Made by a program: the position numbers and the translations under genes
Notes under the pieces: model-generated
Seen by the model: the letters and a program-made list of their open reading frames with translations, nothing else
What the model was told of the DNA's origin: nothing
Database searches by the model: none
Origin: an uncultured Chloroflexota bacterium
GTDB taxonomy: Bacteria; Chloroflexota; Chloroflexia; Thermomicrobiales; UBA6265
NCBI GenBank assembly: GCA_937901745.1
Contig: CALGSZ010000106.1
Location: 1-64,000, forward strand
Direction: 5' to 3'
Length of the DNA stretch: 64,000 bases
Shown: positions 37,108 to 47,311 of the stretch, piece by piece
Position numbering within the stretch: the stretch's first letter is position 1
Layout of the letters: every line of letters starts with the position of its first letter

Positions 37108-38014
37108 TCTCCAGCGCCGCCGCTCGGGGCGTCTGGCGCCGCTGAGCCACGTCTTCCACCGGCGGGGCAACGGAGGCAGAGGAGTCGCGCAAGAGCCGGT
37201 CCACCGCCGACGCGACCAGCGTCTTGACCTCAGCGGCGGCAATTGACTGCTGCCGCCTCGCAAGCTCCCCCGAGTCGGTCAAATAGCGCCGGTGGTCGTC
37301 AATGGCAGCAAGCACATCGTCTATGCCCTGGCCGGACACGGCCGAGCAGACGATGACTGGCGAGCGCCAGCGACTTTCGCTAGGCGCCATCGCGACCATG
37401 CCGCGCAGCTCACGAGCTAACTCCTCGGCGCCGCCGAGGTCGGCCTTGTTGACGACGAAGATGTCGGCAAGTTCCAGCACTCCAGCCTTCAGGACTTGGA
37501 CAGCGTCGCCGGATCGCGGCATTTGCACGAGGACGAGCGTGTGAACGACCGCCGCCGCGTCCACTTCCTCTTGGCCGACACCGACCGTCTCGATGATGAT
37601 GAGATCGAAACCGACTGCATCCAGCAGGTGTATCAGCCCGGAGATCGCTGGCGCGAGCCCGCCCCGCCGGCCGCGGGACGCGAGGCTGCGGATGAACACG
37701 CCTTCGTCGCCGTGGCGCTCGAGCATGCGGATCCGGTCGCCGAGCACGGCGCCGCCGCTCAGTGGGCTCGTTGGATCAATAGCGAGCACGCCAACGCGAC
37801 GACCGTCAGCGCGCGCTTGGCCGATGAGCGCGTTGACGAGCGTACTCTTGCCCGCGCCCGGCGGCCCGGTGATGCCGACGATGTGCGCTCGGCCGGTTCG
37901 GGCATAGAGCGCGGCGACCGCCTGCTGGCCGATTTCCGTGTCGTTCTCGATGTGGGTTGCGAGGCGGGCGAGCGCGCGTTGGTTGCCCGCCAGCGCCTCG
38001 TCGATCAGTCTCAT
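37079..38014 (-). CDS. meaB: MeaB/ArgK-type GTPase chaperone of B12-dependent mutases
   Basis: A 311-residue G3E-type GTPase. The P-loop is [18 protein letters not shown], followed by [22 protein letters not shown], the [11 protein letters not shown] switch and NKADL. It protects and reloads adenosylcobalamin mutases such as methylmalonyl-CoA mutase. Its ATG overlaps the stop of the B12-subunit gene as ATGA, which fits that pairing. It converges on larB with a 29-base overlap of the two reading frames. Confidence 0.94.
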   Translation of the reverse strand: MRLIDEALAGNQRALARLATHIENDTEIGQQAVAALYARTGRAHIVGITGPPGAGKSTLVNALIGQARADGRRVGVLAIDPTSPLSGGAVLGDRIRMLERHGDEGVFIRSLASRGRRGGLAPAISGLIHLLDAVGFDLIIIETVGVGQEEVDAAAVVHTLVLVQMPRSGDAVQVLKAGVLELADIFVVNKADLGGAEELARELRGMVAMAPSESRWRSPVIVCSAVSGQGIDDVLAAIDDHRRYLTDSGELARRQQSIAAAEVKTLVASAVDRLLRDSSASVAPPVEDVAQRRQTPRAAALEIIRSLALNR

Positions 38015-38481
38015 TGGGCTATGTCGTCTCGCACCGGGGCGTGCCTTCGGATGTACTCGACGATGGAACGCAGAGACGACCCGGGCCCGAAGACCTCCGC
38101 GACGCCGAGCCGCTTCAGCTCGGGCACGTCCTCATCCGGAATCGTGCCACCGGCGATGACAAGGACGTCGTCCACCCCGCGCTCCCGCAGCGCCTCCATG
38201 ATGCGCGGGAAAAGCGAAAGATGTGCCCCGGATAGGATGCTGAGGCCGACGACATCGACGTCCTCTTGCAGAGCCGCGGTGGCAATCATCTCCGGCGATT
38301 GGAAAAGGCCCGTGTAGATCACCTCGAATCCGGCGTCGCGCAAGGCCCGGGCGAGCACCTTCGCCCCGCGGTCGTGGCCATCGAGTCCCGGCTTGGCGAT
38401 CAGAACGCGGATCGGCCGCGACCGCTCGGACGGCGCCAGCCAGCCCGCGGCGGCTTCCGATCCGGTATCACTGGTAGACAT
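38011..38481 (-). CDS. B12-binding small subunit of an acyl-CoA mutase
   Basis: A 156-residue cobalamin-binding domain protein. The DxHxxG motif reads [13 protein letters not shown], with the SxL segment GLSILSGAH and the GG loop [11 protein letters not shown]. This matches the C-terminal B12 domain of methylmalonyl-CoA mutase, or the small subunit of isobutyryl- or 2-hydroxyisobutyryl-CoA mutase. ATG 38481 follows GAGAGGGG. It overlaps the dehydrogenase gene by 14 bases and meaB by 4. The large catalytic subunit is not in the window. Confidence 0.92.
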   Translation of the reverse strand: MSTSDTGSEAAAGWLAPSERSRPIRVLIAKPGLDGHDRGAKVLARALRDAGFEVIYTGLFQSPEMIATAALQEDVDVVGLSILSGAHLSLFPRIMEALRERGVDDVLVIAGGTIPDEDVPELKRLGVAEVFGPGSSLRSIVEYIRRHAPVRDDIAQ

Positions 38482-39373
38482 AAAACCCCTCTCCGGTCTT
38501 TCGTCCGAGCTTGCCGGCAGCGACCATCCGGCGCAGGAGGGGAGCCGGCCGATACTTGTCGTCACCCAACTCGCGATGGAGCACCTCGAGTATTGCAAGG
38601 CAGACATCAAGGCCGATCAGGTCAGCGAGCGCGAGCGGCCCCATTGGATGCGCCATGCCGAGCTTCATGACCGTATCAATGGCATCACGATCGGCCACTC
38701 CCTCAGACAAGCAGTAGATCGCCTCGTTGATCATCGGCAGGAGCACGCGGTTGGAGACGAACCCCGGGCTGTCGTTGACGACCACTGGCGTCTTGCCGAT
38801 TCGACGGGCGAAGGCGACGCCGCGATCCAGTGTCTCGGCGGCCGTCTGTAGGCCGCGCACCACTTCCACCAGCGACAGAACCGGGACCGGGTTGAAAAAA
38901 TGCAAGCCCAGCACCCGGTTGGGGTGAGGGGCATTCGCGGCGAGCGCGGTCACCGAGATAGACGACGTATTTGTCGCGATGATCGTTTCGTCACTCGCGT
39001 ACGGGGCAACGGCAGCTATCACCCCGCGCTTGACCTCGATGTCCTCGAAGACCGCTTCGATGATCAGTTCAGCGCCGGCGACCGCGTCGTAGGCCGTCGC
39101 CGTAGAGATTCGGCCTCGCATCGCCTCAACAACTTTTTGGCTGATGCGGCCCTTTTCGACCAAGCGCCCAAGGTTCTTCGCGATCACCCCCAGGCCGCGC
39201 TCGAGATCGCGCTCCGTCCGGTCGATCAGCACGACGGGCACGCCCGCCTGAGCGACGACCTGGGCGATGCCGCTTCCCATCGTGCCGGCGCCGATGACCG
39301 CGACCTTGCGAATACGGTCGTCGATCGCTTCGCTAGCTTCCTGCGCATGTATGAAGCGCTCTCCGTCTGTCAT
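38468..39373 (-). CDS. 3-hydroxyacyl-CoA (3-hydroxybutyryl-CoA) dehydrogenase
   Basis: A 301-residue NAD-dependent enzyme oxidising 3-hydroxyacyl-CoA. The Rossmann motif is [27 protein letters not shown] and the [17 protein letters not shown] block (catalytic His) are clear, with [16 protein letters not shown] and the C-terminal GLDVCLAI domain. It is a stand-alone dehydrogenase, not fused to an enoyl-CoA hydratase. The ATG overlaps the pth stop as ATGA. Its operon with the B12 subunit suggests acyl-CoA degradation. Confidence 0.92.
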   Translation of the reverse strand: MTDGERFIHAQEASEAIDDRIRKVAVIGAGTMGSGIAQVVAQAGVPVVLIDRTERDLERGLGVIAKNLGRLVEKGRISQKVVEAMRGRISTATAYDAVAGAELIIEAVFEDIEVKRGVIAAVAPYASDETIIATNTSSISVTALAANAPHPNRVLGLHFFNPVPVLSLVEVVRGLQTAAETLDRGVAFARRIGKTPVVVNDSPGFVSNRVLLPMINEAIYCLSEGVADRDAIDTVMKLGMAHPMGPLALADLIGLDVCLAILEVLHRELGDDKYRPAPLLRRMVAAGKLGRKTGEGFYVYQ

Positions 39374-39972
39374 TGCGTTTCCGGTACTCCAGGCGCCGCT
39401 TCGACCGGAGTCTCAGCGCGCCGGTTGATATCGTTCATCGCCTTCTCGATGCCGGCGGTCATCCAGAGGCGGACCGCACCGGCCGCTCGGTCAATCACGT
39501 CTGGTAGCTGGCGCTCCTCATCGGGCGAGAAGCGGGAGAGGACATGCGCCGTGGCTGTCGCGTGACCTCGCCCGATTCCGACACGAAGACGCGGCACCTC
39601 TTGACTGCCAAGTTGCTCGATGACGGATTCGAGGCCGTTGTGGCCTCCGGCTGAGCCGCGCGCTCGTAGTCGCAGAGCACCGAACGGGAGCGCGAGATCG
39701 TCGAGCACGATTAGGACATTTTCCAGCGGCACGCGATACCACTGCACCACCTGCCGCACGGCGTGTCCGCTCAGGTTCATGTACGTCTGCGGCTTGACGA
39801 GCACCACCTTCTCGCCGGCGAGCCAGGCCTCTGCCAGATCCGCTTGAAAGCGGCGCTTCCAGGTCACGGACTCAGCCACCTTCGCTAGCCGGTCCACGAC
39901 CATGAAGCCGATGTTGTGCCGAGTCTTCTCGTACTCCCGACCCGGATTCCCGAGCCCAACGATAATCTTCAC
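39370..39972 (-). CDS. pth: Peptidyl-tRNA hydrolase
   Basis: A 200-residue enzyme that releases tRNA from stalled peptidyl-tRNA. The active-site His is in GLGNPGREYEKTRHNIGF, with KPQTYMNLSG, VLDDLALPFGALRLR and GSAGGHNGLESV all typical. Start is GTG 39972 with GGGGAT upstream. It is the first gene of the run pth-dehydrogenase-B12 subunit-meaB. A translation gene leading a B12-mutase operon is unusual. Confidence 0.95.
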   Translation of the reverse strand: MKIIVGLGNPGREYEKTRHNIGFMVVDRLAKVAESVTWKRRFQADLAEAWLAGEKVVLVKPQTYMNLSGHAVRQVVQWYRVPLENVLIVLDDLALPFGALRLRARGSAGGHNGLESVIEQLGSQEVPRLRVGIGRGHATATAHVLSRFSPDEERQLPDVIDRAAGAVRLWMTAGIEKAMNDINRRAETPVEAAPGVPETQ

Positions 39973-40036
39973 TACATCCCCTGACTGAGCAGCGCGTCCG
40001 CCCGGCGCGGCGGAACCTCCGCGGCCGGCGGTGCTT

Positions 40037-40042
40037 TATACT
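40037..40042 (+). promoter_or_regulatory. -10 box upstream of the second tatA-like gene
   Basis: TATACT, about 60 bases before the ATG at 40104, in the same position as other -10 boxes of this window. No matching -35 element is evident. Confidence 0.35.
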
Positions 40043-40103
40043 GTGTCAACGATTCTGGCACGTGTCATCGCGTCGTGCACGCTGCGGTCAAAGGACTCTG
40101 ACC

Positions 40104-40787
40104 ATGAATTTCTTCGGAATGGGCGCACCGGAAATCGTGATCATTCTGGTGGCTGCCCTGATCATCTTCGGACCCGGTCGCCTGCCGGAAGTCGCCGGTC
40201 AGGTTGGTCGCGCCATCCGGGACTTTCGCCGGATGACTTCCGACCTCCAAGCCGAGTTCGAGCGAACCACGGGAGTCAAGGAGCTCAAGAAGCAGGTCGA
40301 GAGCGAGCTGAGTGGCGTCAAGTCCCAGGTGGCATCGGTCGGGACAACCGTCCAGAAGGAGGTGACCGGAGCGGCTTCGACCGTCAGCTCGGCGGCCAAG
40401 TCCGCGACGAGCAGTACCACCGTCAAGGCGGCAAGCTCCTCAACGGTCAAGTCGACCTCGAAGTCGACGACAACTACAGCCAAGTCGACATCCACGGCCG
40501 GCACCAGCGCGAAGAGCTCCGCCGCTCCTCCGCCACCACGCGCCACGAAGAAGGACCCGCTGGCGGACGTTTCGTTCCTCGAGGAAATCGTTCCCTCGTC
40601 CAAGTCCAAGGCTGCCTCGACCGGAAACGGTGCTACCGATTCCTCGATGACGCGGAGTGCGGCCACTCAGCCGGCGTCCGCGACGGCCGGATCGAACGGC
40701 GCTGGCGCAAATGGCAATCCGGACCAGCTCGATGCCTTGGCGCGGGCGCGGCAGCGGCGCTTGGCGGCCGGCTATAACCGCCGCTAG
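40104..40787 (+). CDS. TatA/B-like protein with a long Ser/Thr/Lys/Ala-rich tail
   Basis: A 227-residue protein. The N-terminal helix IVIILVAALIIFGPGRLPEVAG and the amphipathic segment GRAIRDFRRMTSDLQ are of the TatA/TatB type. About 150 residues of low-complexity Ser/Thr/Lys/Ala sequence follow, then ARARQRRLAAGYNRR. The tail is far longer than that of the other Tat gene (15909) and recalls TatB proteins of high-GC bacteria. ATG 40104 follows AAAGGA at 9-10 bases. It may be TatB rather than TatA. Confidence 0.82.
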   Translation: MNFFGMGAPEIVIILVAALIIFGPGRLPEVAGQVGRAIRDFRRMTSDLQAEFERTTGVKELKKQVESELSGVKSQVASVGTTVQKEVTGAASTVSSAAKSATSSTTVKAASSSTVKSTSKSTTTTAKSTSTAGTSAKSSAAPPPPRATKKDPLADVSFLEEIVPSSKSKAASTGNGATDSSMTRSAATQPASATAGSNGAGANGNPDQLDALARARQRRLAAGYNRR

Positions 40788-40800
40788 GCCTCAGGACGTG

Positions 40801-42643
<1,843 letters not shown>

Positions 42644-42646
42644 AGT

Positions 42647-42675
42647 TTGGCGAAGTACCGGCGGCCATCTACAAT
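42647..42675 (+). promoter_or_regulatory. Promoter of the acpS-nnrD-CBS-alr operon
   Basis: -35 TTGGCG (42647-42652), a 17-base spacer, -10 TACAAT (42670-42675), right after the tgt stop. The start would be about 65 bases before the acpS GTG. Confidence 0.7.
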
Positions 42676-42744
42676 CGGCTCGCGCCCGCAACCAGGCGGG
42701 TAACGCTCACAAACGTGTTGAGCAGGCATCGGTAAGGAGCGGAA

Positions 42745-43212
42745 GTGTACGTCCCGGAGTTTGATCCCGAACGTTCCGGCGACGTGGCAGTCGGCGTGGA
42801 CCTCATCGAGATCGCTCGCATCAAGCGAGTCCTCGACGATTTCGGCGACCGCTTCTTGAAGAAGGTCTATACGGAGCGCGAGCGCGAGCGATACCGCGAC
42901 CGCGTCAACGAGCTGGCTGCCCGATTCGCGGCCAAGGAGGCGACCTCGAAGGCGCTCGGCACTGGTATTCGCGGCATTCGCTGGAAGGAGATGGAGATTC
43001 TGTCAAATCGCCGCGGAAAGCCGGTGCTAATCCTGCACGGCAAAGCGGCCGAGCGCGCCGCCCAGCTCGGGTTGACACATTTCGACGTCTCGCTGACCCA
43101 TTCACGCACCGATGCGATGGCGTTCGTCGTCGGCATCAAGGGACGCTCATCACGGAATGACGCGGCAACGGACACTCAGCTACCACGACAGCACGAGGAG
43201 ATCACACGGTGA
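42745..43212 (+). CDS. acpS: Holo-[acyl-carrier-protein] synthase
   Basis: A 155-residue enzyme that moves 4'-phosphopantetheine from CoA to acyl carrier protein. GVDLIEIARIKRVL, RFAAKEATSKALGTGI (metal-binding Glu and Lys) and FDVSLTHSRTDAMAFVV are the family blocks. GTG 42745 has the strong TAAGGAG site. The last ~25 residues are extra to the family. Its TGA overlaps the nnrD GTG. It heads a promoter-driven operon of four genes. Confidence 0.93.
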   Translation: MYVPEFDPERSGDVAVGVDLIEIARIKRVLDDFGDRFLKKVYTERERERYRDRVNELAARFAAKEATSKALGTGIRGIRWKEMEILSNRRGKPVLILHGKAAERAAQLGLTHFDVSLTHSRTDAMAFVVGIKGRSSRNDAATDTQLPRQHEEITR

Positions 43213-44225
43213 CGACAGAGTCGAAGCGGCAGGCAAGCACAGCGGCGGCCGCACAGCCAGTAGACGAAGCATTTGCGCTCTCCGCGCTGCCGACGCGGGA
43301 GGTTGGGGCACATAAGTGGGGCGTCGGCGGCCTCGTCATCATCGGCGGCGGACCTGGATTCATTGGAGCGCCGGCTTTGTGTGCGATGGCCGCGGGGCGA
43401 GCCGGCGCCGGGATTATCACGGTCGCCGTTCCGCGCTCCGCGATGACAGCGCTCGCCACGTTGGTGCCGGAGGCGGTCTTCGTACCGATGCCGGAGGGAG
43501 ACGCCCAGGAGGTCGCGCGCCGGGCCGTCGAGCTAATCGCGCCGAAGCTGGAGCGCTCGCGGGCGATGGTTGTGGGCCCCGGTCTTGGCGACGACGAGTA
43601 TGCCCAGGCATTCCTGGCGATGCTCTTCGGTCTCCGGCCTCCGAAGACGCGAGCCCATCTCGGCTTCACGCCGCCCCCAAAGACGACAGACTCCGGCAAC
43701 ATCCGGATCGTCGGCGGCGACAAGCCCGCGGTCGTGGACGCCGACGCGCTGAACTGGCTCGCCAAGCAGCCGGAGTGGTGGAAGAGTGTTCCGCCCGGTA
43801 CGCTGGTGATGACGCCGCATGTCGGCGAAATGAGCCGTCTGCTTGACCGGAGCAGCGAGGAGATTCTTGCCGATCCGGTCGGCGTCGCCCGAGAAGCCGC
43901 CAAGCGGTGGCAGCAGGTCGTTGTCCTGAAGTGCGGACACACGGTTGCAACGGACGGCCGTGAGGCGCTCGTGACCGACGACGCGCCGCCGTCGCTGGCG
44001 ACCGCGGGCTCAGGGGACGTGCTGGCCGGGATGATCGGCGCGTTCCTCGCGCAAGGACTCGCTCCGCTCCAGGCGGCAGGGCTGGCCCTCTTCGTCGGCT
44101 CGCGCGCCGCGCGGCGGGTCGAGCAGCAATACGGGACGCTGGGTCTCGTCGCCAGTGACTTGCCGGTGGCCATCGCCGAGACGCTGTGCTGGCTGGAAGG
44201 TCGAAAGGGCGCGAAGAATGGCTGA
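43209..44225 (+). CDS. nnrD: NAD(P)H-hydrate dehydratase (NnrD)
   Basis: A 338-residue ribokinase-fold enzyme that repairs hydrated NAD(P)H using ADP or ATP. Recognised by HKWGVGGLVIIGGGPGFIGAPAL, MVVGPGLGDDE, VVDADALNWL, VMTPHVGEMSRLL and the catalytic stretch TAGSGDVLAGMIGAFLAQG. It lacks the fused epimerase (NnrE) half that many bacteria carry. An insertion of ~25 residues after FGLRPP is not typical. GTG 43209 overlaps the acpS stop; its own stop overlaps the CBS gene. Confidence 0.92.
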   Translation: MTTESKRQASTAAAAQPVDEAFALSALPTREVGAHKWGVGGLVIIGGGPGFIGAPALCAMAAGRAGAGIITVAVPRSAMTALATLVPEAVFVPMPEGDAQEVARRAVELIAPKLERSRAMVVGPGLGDDEYAQAFLAMLFGLRPPKTRAHLGFTPPPKTTDSGNIRIVGGDKPAVVDADALNWLAKQPEWWKSVPPGTLVMTPHVGEMSRLLDRSSEEILADPVGVAREAAKRWQQVVVLKCGHTVATDGREALVTDDAPPSLATAGSGDVLAGMIGAFLAQGLAPLQAAGLALFVGSRAARRVEQQYGTLGLVASDLPVAIAETLCWLEGRKGAKNG

Positions 44226-44733
44226 GGCGCGCGTGCGGGACATCATGCGGACCGACGTGCCGATCGTGAAAGTCACCGATACGGTCGGCACGGTGGCTCG
44301 GCTCATGGCGGCCTCCGGTCTCCCCGGCATTCCGGTTATCGGGGACGGGGAGATCATGGGGATCATCACGGAGAAGGACCTCATCGCGCGCTATGCCCAC
44401 GTCGAGGTCCCGACGCCGATGCCATTCCTCGACGCGATCTTCCTCCTCGATGGCGGTCGAGATTTCGAGGAAGACTTGCGGCGCGTCTTGGCCGTGACTG
44501 CAGGGGAGTTGATGAACTCCCCGGTCTACAACATTCGCGATTCAGCGACGATCACCGAACTGGCAACCTTGATGATCGATGAGGATGTCAACCCGGTACC
44601 GGTCGTTGACGATTCGCTGCGCCTCGTTGGCATCGTCTCGCGCACGGAACTTGTGCGCGTGATCGCCAAGCTCGAAACAGGCGGACCAAACGAGGCAGGG
44701 ACGCCTTCGACCGAGCCAAGAGCGAGCGCCTGA
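44218..44733 (+). CDS. CBS-domain pair protein
   Basis: A 171-residue protein made of two CBS domains, beginning ARVRDIMRTDVPIVKVTD and ending DSLRLVGIVSRTELVRVIAKL. Such pairs bind adenosine nucleotides and act as energy or redox sensors, but the ligand cannot be read here. Between the domains is an insert (PFLDAIFLLDGGRDFEEDLRRVL) common in the YbbP/DHH-type CBS proteins. ATG 44218 lies inside the nnrD stop region. It sits 8 bases before alr. A link to the NAD-repair enzyme upstream is possible, not shown. Confidence 0.88.
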   Translation: MAEARVRDIMRTDVPIVKVTDTVGTVARLMAASGLPGIPVIGDGEIMGIITEKDLIARYAHVEVPTPMPFLDAIFLLDGGRDFEEDLRRVLAVTAGELMNSPVYNIRDSATITELATLMIDEDVNPVPVVDDSLRLVGIVSRTELVRVIAKLETGGPNEAGTPSTEPRASA

Positions 44734-44741
44734 TCCACGCC

Positions 44742-45932
44742 ATGATTGACAACATCGCCACCCGCGCAACTCGCGCGGTCATAGACCTCGATGCTATCGC
44801 GGGCAACATCCGCGCCTTTGTCGACGCCGTAACTCCCGGCACTCGCGTCATGGCCATCGTCAAAGCCAACGCCTACGGCCACGGAGCCGTCGCGGTTTCG
44901 CGCGCCGCGCTTGACGCGGGCGCCTCCTGGCTCGGAGTTGCGACTGTTGATGAAGGGATCGTCCTCCGGCGAGCGGGTATCCTCGCGCCGATCCTCGTGA
45001 TCGGTCCGATCGACCCATCGGAAGCGCCAGCCGCGGTCGGTGCGCGGCTCGCATTGGCGATTGGCGATTCAGAGCCGCTGGTAGCACTCGAGCGAGCGGC
45101 AGAGTCGACCGGCGCCGGCCCGGTCGAGGTTCACATAAAGATCGACACTGGAATGCGCCGGTTCGGCGTTATGCCGAGCGATGCGCTCGCGATGGCGAAG
45201 CGGCTAATAAGGAGCGGCGCGTTTCGGCTCGGCGGCGTCTTTACACACTTCGCGCGCTCCGACGAAACGGACGAGACTCCGACTCGCATTCAAGCCCAGC
45301 AATTCGACGAGGCGGTCGCTTCCATCACCGCCGCCGGTATTCATCCAGGGATCGTCCACGCCGCCAACAGCGCCGCCGCGCTGCGCTCTCGCCGCTACGA
45401 CTACGATCTCGTCCGCATCGGGATCGCGTTGTACGGTTTGCCGCCATCGGACGAGATTGGTCTCTGGCCCGGCATGCGACCGGCGCTGTCCATCCGCAGC
45501 CGAATCCGGCGCGTGTTCACGCTCCAACCTGGCGACGGCGTCGGCTACGGCGCGACCTATCGCGCGAGTCAGGCTGAGCGAGTTGCATTGGTGCCAATCG
45601 GGTACGCCGACGGCTACTCACGCAAGCATTCGAACCGCAGTTGGATGGGCCTCGCGGGTCACCGCGCGCCGGTCGCTGGACGCGTCTGCATGGACCAGAC
45701 TGTCGTCCGGGTGCCGGACGAGGTCGAAGTCGAACCTGGAAGCGAGATTGTCGTTCTCGGTGATGGGAGAGAAGGGGCGCCGACCGCCGAAGATCTCGCG
45801 CGCTTGGCGGAAACGAACCCCTATGAGGTCGTCACCGCGCTCGCCGCTCGGGTGCCACGGTGGTACGTACGTAATGGGGACGTCGTGGCCGTGGAGACGC
45901 TCACGGAGCGCGTGATCTGCGGCAAGAACTGA
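44742..45932 (+). CDS. alr: Alanine racemase
   Basis: A 396-residue PLP enzyme giving D-alanine for peptidoglycan. The PLP lysine is in AIVKANAYGHGAVAVSR, with HIKIDTGMRRFGV, LVRIGIALYGLPP, VPIGYADGY and AGRVCMDQTVV as the other family blocks. The catalytic Tyr lies in GVGYGATYRA. No ribosome site is obvious at ATG 44742, so translation may be coupled to the preceding gene 8 bases upstream. A hairpin follows at 45940. Confidence 0.95.
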   Translation: MIDNIATRATRAVIDLDAIAGNIRAFVDAVTPGTRVMAIVKANAYGHGAVAVSRAALDAGASWLGVATVDEGIVLRRAGILAPILVIGPIDPSEAPAAVGARLALAIGDSEPLVALERAAESTGAGPVEVHIKIDTGMRRFGVMPSDALAMAKRLIRSGAFRLGGVFTHFARSDETDETPTRIQAQQFDEAVASITAAGIHPGIVHAANSAAALRSRRYDYDLVRIGIALYGLPPSDEIGLWPGMRPALSIRSRIRRVFTLQPGDGVGYGATYRASQAERVALVPIGYADGYSRKHSNRSWMGLAGHRAPVAGRVCMDQTVVRVPDEVEVEPGSEIVVLGDGREGAPTAEDLARLAETNPYEVVTALAARVPRWYVRNGDVVAVETLTERVICGKN

Positions 45933-45939
45933 CCGCAGC

Positions 45940-45961
45940 ACGACGGGCGGGGATCCGTCGT
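45940..45961. terminator. Hairpin between alr and the HTH gene
   Basis: ACGACGG (45940-45946) pairs with CCGTCGT (45955-45961) across an 8-base loop. It lies between convergent genes. No T-tract is seen, so a terminator role is only likely. Confidence 0.45.
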
Positions 45962-45982
45962 CACGCGTCTGCCGCGACCGTC

Positions 45983-46513
45983 TTACTCTTCGGATCCGAG
46001 CTCAGCCGCGACCCTCTTCAGATTCTCGATGTCACGCCGCACGATGAACGTCCGACCGCTCATGTCGTCGCGCACGTAGTTGAGCGTGCGATCGTCCATC
46101 CAGCGGTAGATCGTCGGGCGGGTGACGTTGAGCTGCTGCGCCGCGTTGCCAATGCTGACCAGCTCGCTGGGCTCGAACGCGCGGAACTTCGCCAGCGCCA
46201 GCATCCGTCCAAGGTCGGTGTCCCAGAAGGACCGCGGCACCGTGTAATCCTCAGCCGCTGCCGGCCAGAACAGGAGCTGGACGATGGCTTCAATCGCGTT
46301 CAGCACGTGCTCCTTCGGCTCGCGGATCTCACCACGCGCCAGCTTGGCGAGTCGCTGGAGATCCTTGCCGAGCGGACCGCTCCGGAGCTGCTCGAGCGAT
46401 AGCGGTTGGAACGCGGGTGGATAGAGCTGATTGATCAGGCGATGGTGGTGGCTATACACCAACTGCAGCGCCTGATCGATTACCTCCTGGTAATCGCCAG
46501 AATGGTTCTCCAC
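45983..46513 (-). CDS. Helix-turn-helix (MerR/excisionase-like) DNA-binding protein
   Basis: A 176-residue protein. The N-terminal two-thirds are helical and unrecognised. Residues ~120-170 form an excisionase/MerR-type HTH: VSIGNAAQQLNVTRPTIYRWMDDRTL, then the wing YVRDDMSGRTFIVRRDIENLK. The GTG start at 46513 has AAAGGAGCC at 6 bases. A near-consensus promoter lies at 46576-46604, overlapped by direct repeats, which suggests autoregulation. The gene stands alone. It is likely a transcription factor; target unknown. Confidence 0.87.
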   Translation of the reverse strand: MENHSGDYQEVIDQALQLVYSHHHRLINQLYPPAFQPLSLEQLRSGPLGKDLQRLAKLARGEIREPKEHVLNAIEAIVQLLFWPAAAEDYTVPRSFWDTDLGRMLALAKFRAFEPSELVSIGNAAQQLNVTRPTIYRWMDDRTLNYVRDDMSGRTFIVRRDIENLKRVAAELGSEE

Positions 46514-46549
46514 GACGGCTCCTTTCGGCCATGGACCGAGTCGCTCGTA

Positions 46550-46588
46550 GCGTACTCATCGGACTGTACGGTCAGATTGTACGCTCAG
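46550..46588. repeat. Direct repeats at the HTH-gene promoter
   Basis: TGTACGGTCAG (46565-46575) and TGTACGCTCAG (46578-46588) are 13 bases apart, start to start. A weaker third unit, GCGTACTCATC, precedes them at 46550. They overlap the -10 box, the transcription start and the early leader. They are a candidate operator. Confidence 0.6.
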
Positions 46589-46604
46589 TAGCCACCATTG
46601 TCAA
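46576..46604 (-). promoter_or_regulatory. HTH-gene promoter, near consensus
   Basis: Minus strand: -35 TTGACA (46604-46599), a 17-base spacer, -10 TACAAT (46581-46576). This is the best sigma-70 promoter seen in the window. The start falls about 56 bases before the GTG. Confidence 0.8.
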
Positions 46605-46618
46605 CGATATTCCCGTAT

Positions 46619-46644
46619 CTGTTGACGACAACGACATTCAACAG
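46619..46644. promoter_or_regulatory. Inverted repeat upstream of the HTH promoter
   Basis: CTGTTGA (46619-46625) and TCAACAG (46638-46644) are perfect inverted arms with a 12-base spacer, 15 bases upstream of the -35 box. A second operator candidate. Confidence 0.4.
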
Positions 46645-46685
46645 GCCGTTGGGCGAAGATGACGACGTCAAAATCGTTGCCTAGC

Positions 46686-46818
46686 CGTCACACAATTCGT
46701 ACGCACTACCCCAGCGAATGGTTTCGGCGCATTGCGGTGCCAAGCAGCGATCGATCTTCCGGTAACGACCGGACTTTGCCAACTAATATGACGCTGCAAG
46801 TGGGTAATGTGTGTGACG
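46686..46818. repeat. 133-base segment bounded by 9-base inverted repeats
   Basis: CGTCACACA (46686-46694) and TGTGTGACG (46810-46818) are exact inverted repeats; a further ATT matches if one base is skipped. The segment holds a small TCCGGT/ACCGGA hairpin (46758-46773) and no gene. Together with the promoter region it fills the 318-base gap 46514-46831. It could be a decayed mini-element or just 3' sequence of the membrane-protein gene. Confidence 0.4.
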
Positions 46819-46831
46819 CCTTAGAGTGAGA

Positions 46832-47242
46832 TTAGTGCGCGGTCGTCATGCCGCGGATTGCCAAGCCGGCGATAAAGAGGGCGATCAGGCTGTAGATGAG
46901 CAGCCCTTGGCGGGGGTGCCGATCCCTCATGTAGGACCAGAAAAAGGGCATGATGAGGACCGCGGTCGCTCCGTAAAGATAGTGGACGGACGAGGCCGCG
47001 CGGCTGCCTTGCGTCAACAGCGCGACACCGAACAGTACCTGCACGACGATCAAGATCTGGCCGATGACGAGCGCACCGGCCAAGCTGCCCGAGAGCGACT
47101 CACCGCGCATGAAGCTGAAGAGCCCCCAGACACCGACCGCGAGCATGAACAGGAGCACGGTCGTCGCGAGGCGATCGTGCAACAACAACAACGTCTCCAG
47201 AGCGGCCTCCTTCGCCCCCGGCAGAATTGGGTAGCCACTCAC
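46832..47242 (-). CDS. Small membrane protein with four predicted helices
   Basis: A 136-residue membrane protein. Helices: TTVLLFMLAVGVWGLFSFM, AGALVIGQILIVVQVLFGVALL, HYLYGATAVLIMPFFWSYM and GLLIYSLIALFIAGLAI. Charges are at the ends and in short loops. The HYLYGA motif with a His in the third helix recalls CtaA- or cytochrome-b-like proteins, but this is too weak to name a function. Start is GTG 47242 without a strong ribosome site. It follows the MBL gene at 70 bases on the same strand, but whether they share a message is not clear. Confidence 0.72.
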   Translation of the reverse strand: MSGYPILPGAKEAALETLLLLHDRLATTVLLFMLAVGVWGLFSFMRGESLSGSLAGALVIGQILIVVQVLFGVALLTQGSRAASSVHYLYGATAVLIMPFFWSYMRDRHPRQGLLIYSLIALFIAGLAIRGMTTAH

Positions 47243-47311
47243 CAGCAGAGGGCTGACGAGAGTATACCGACGGAAGCGCGGAAATTCGGGAGACGATGCC
47301 GTATTCGAGCG

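Noticed and set aside
40043..40048. TTGACA on the minus strand as a pth promoter -35
   Set aside because: No -10 hexamer follows at 16-18 bases.
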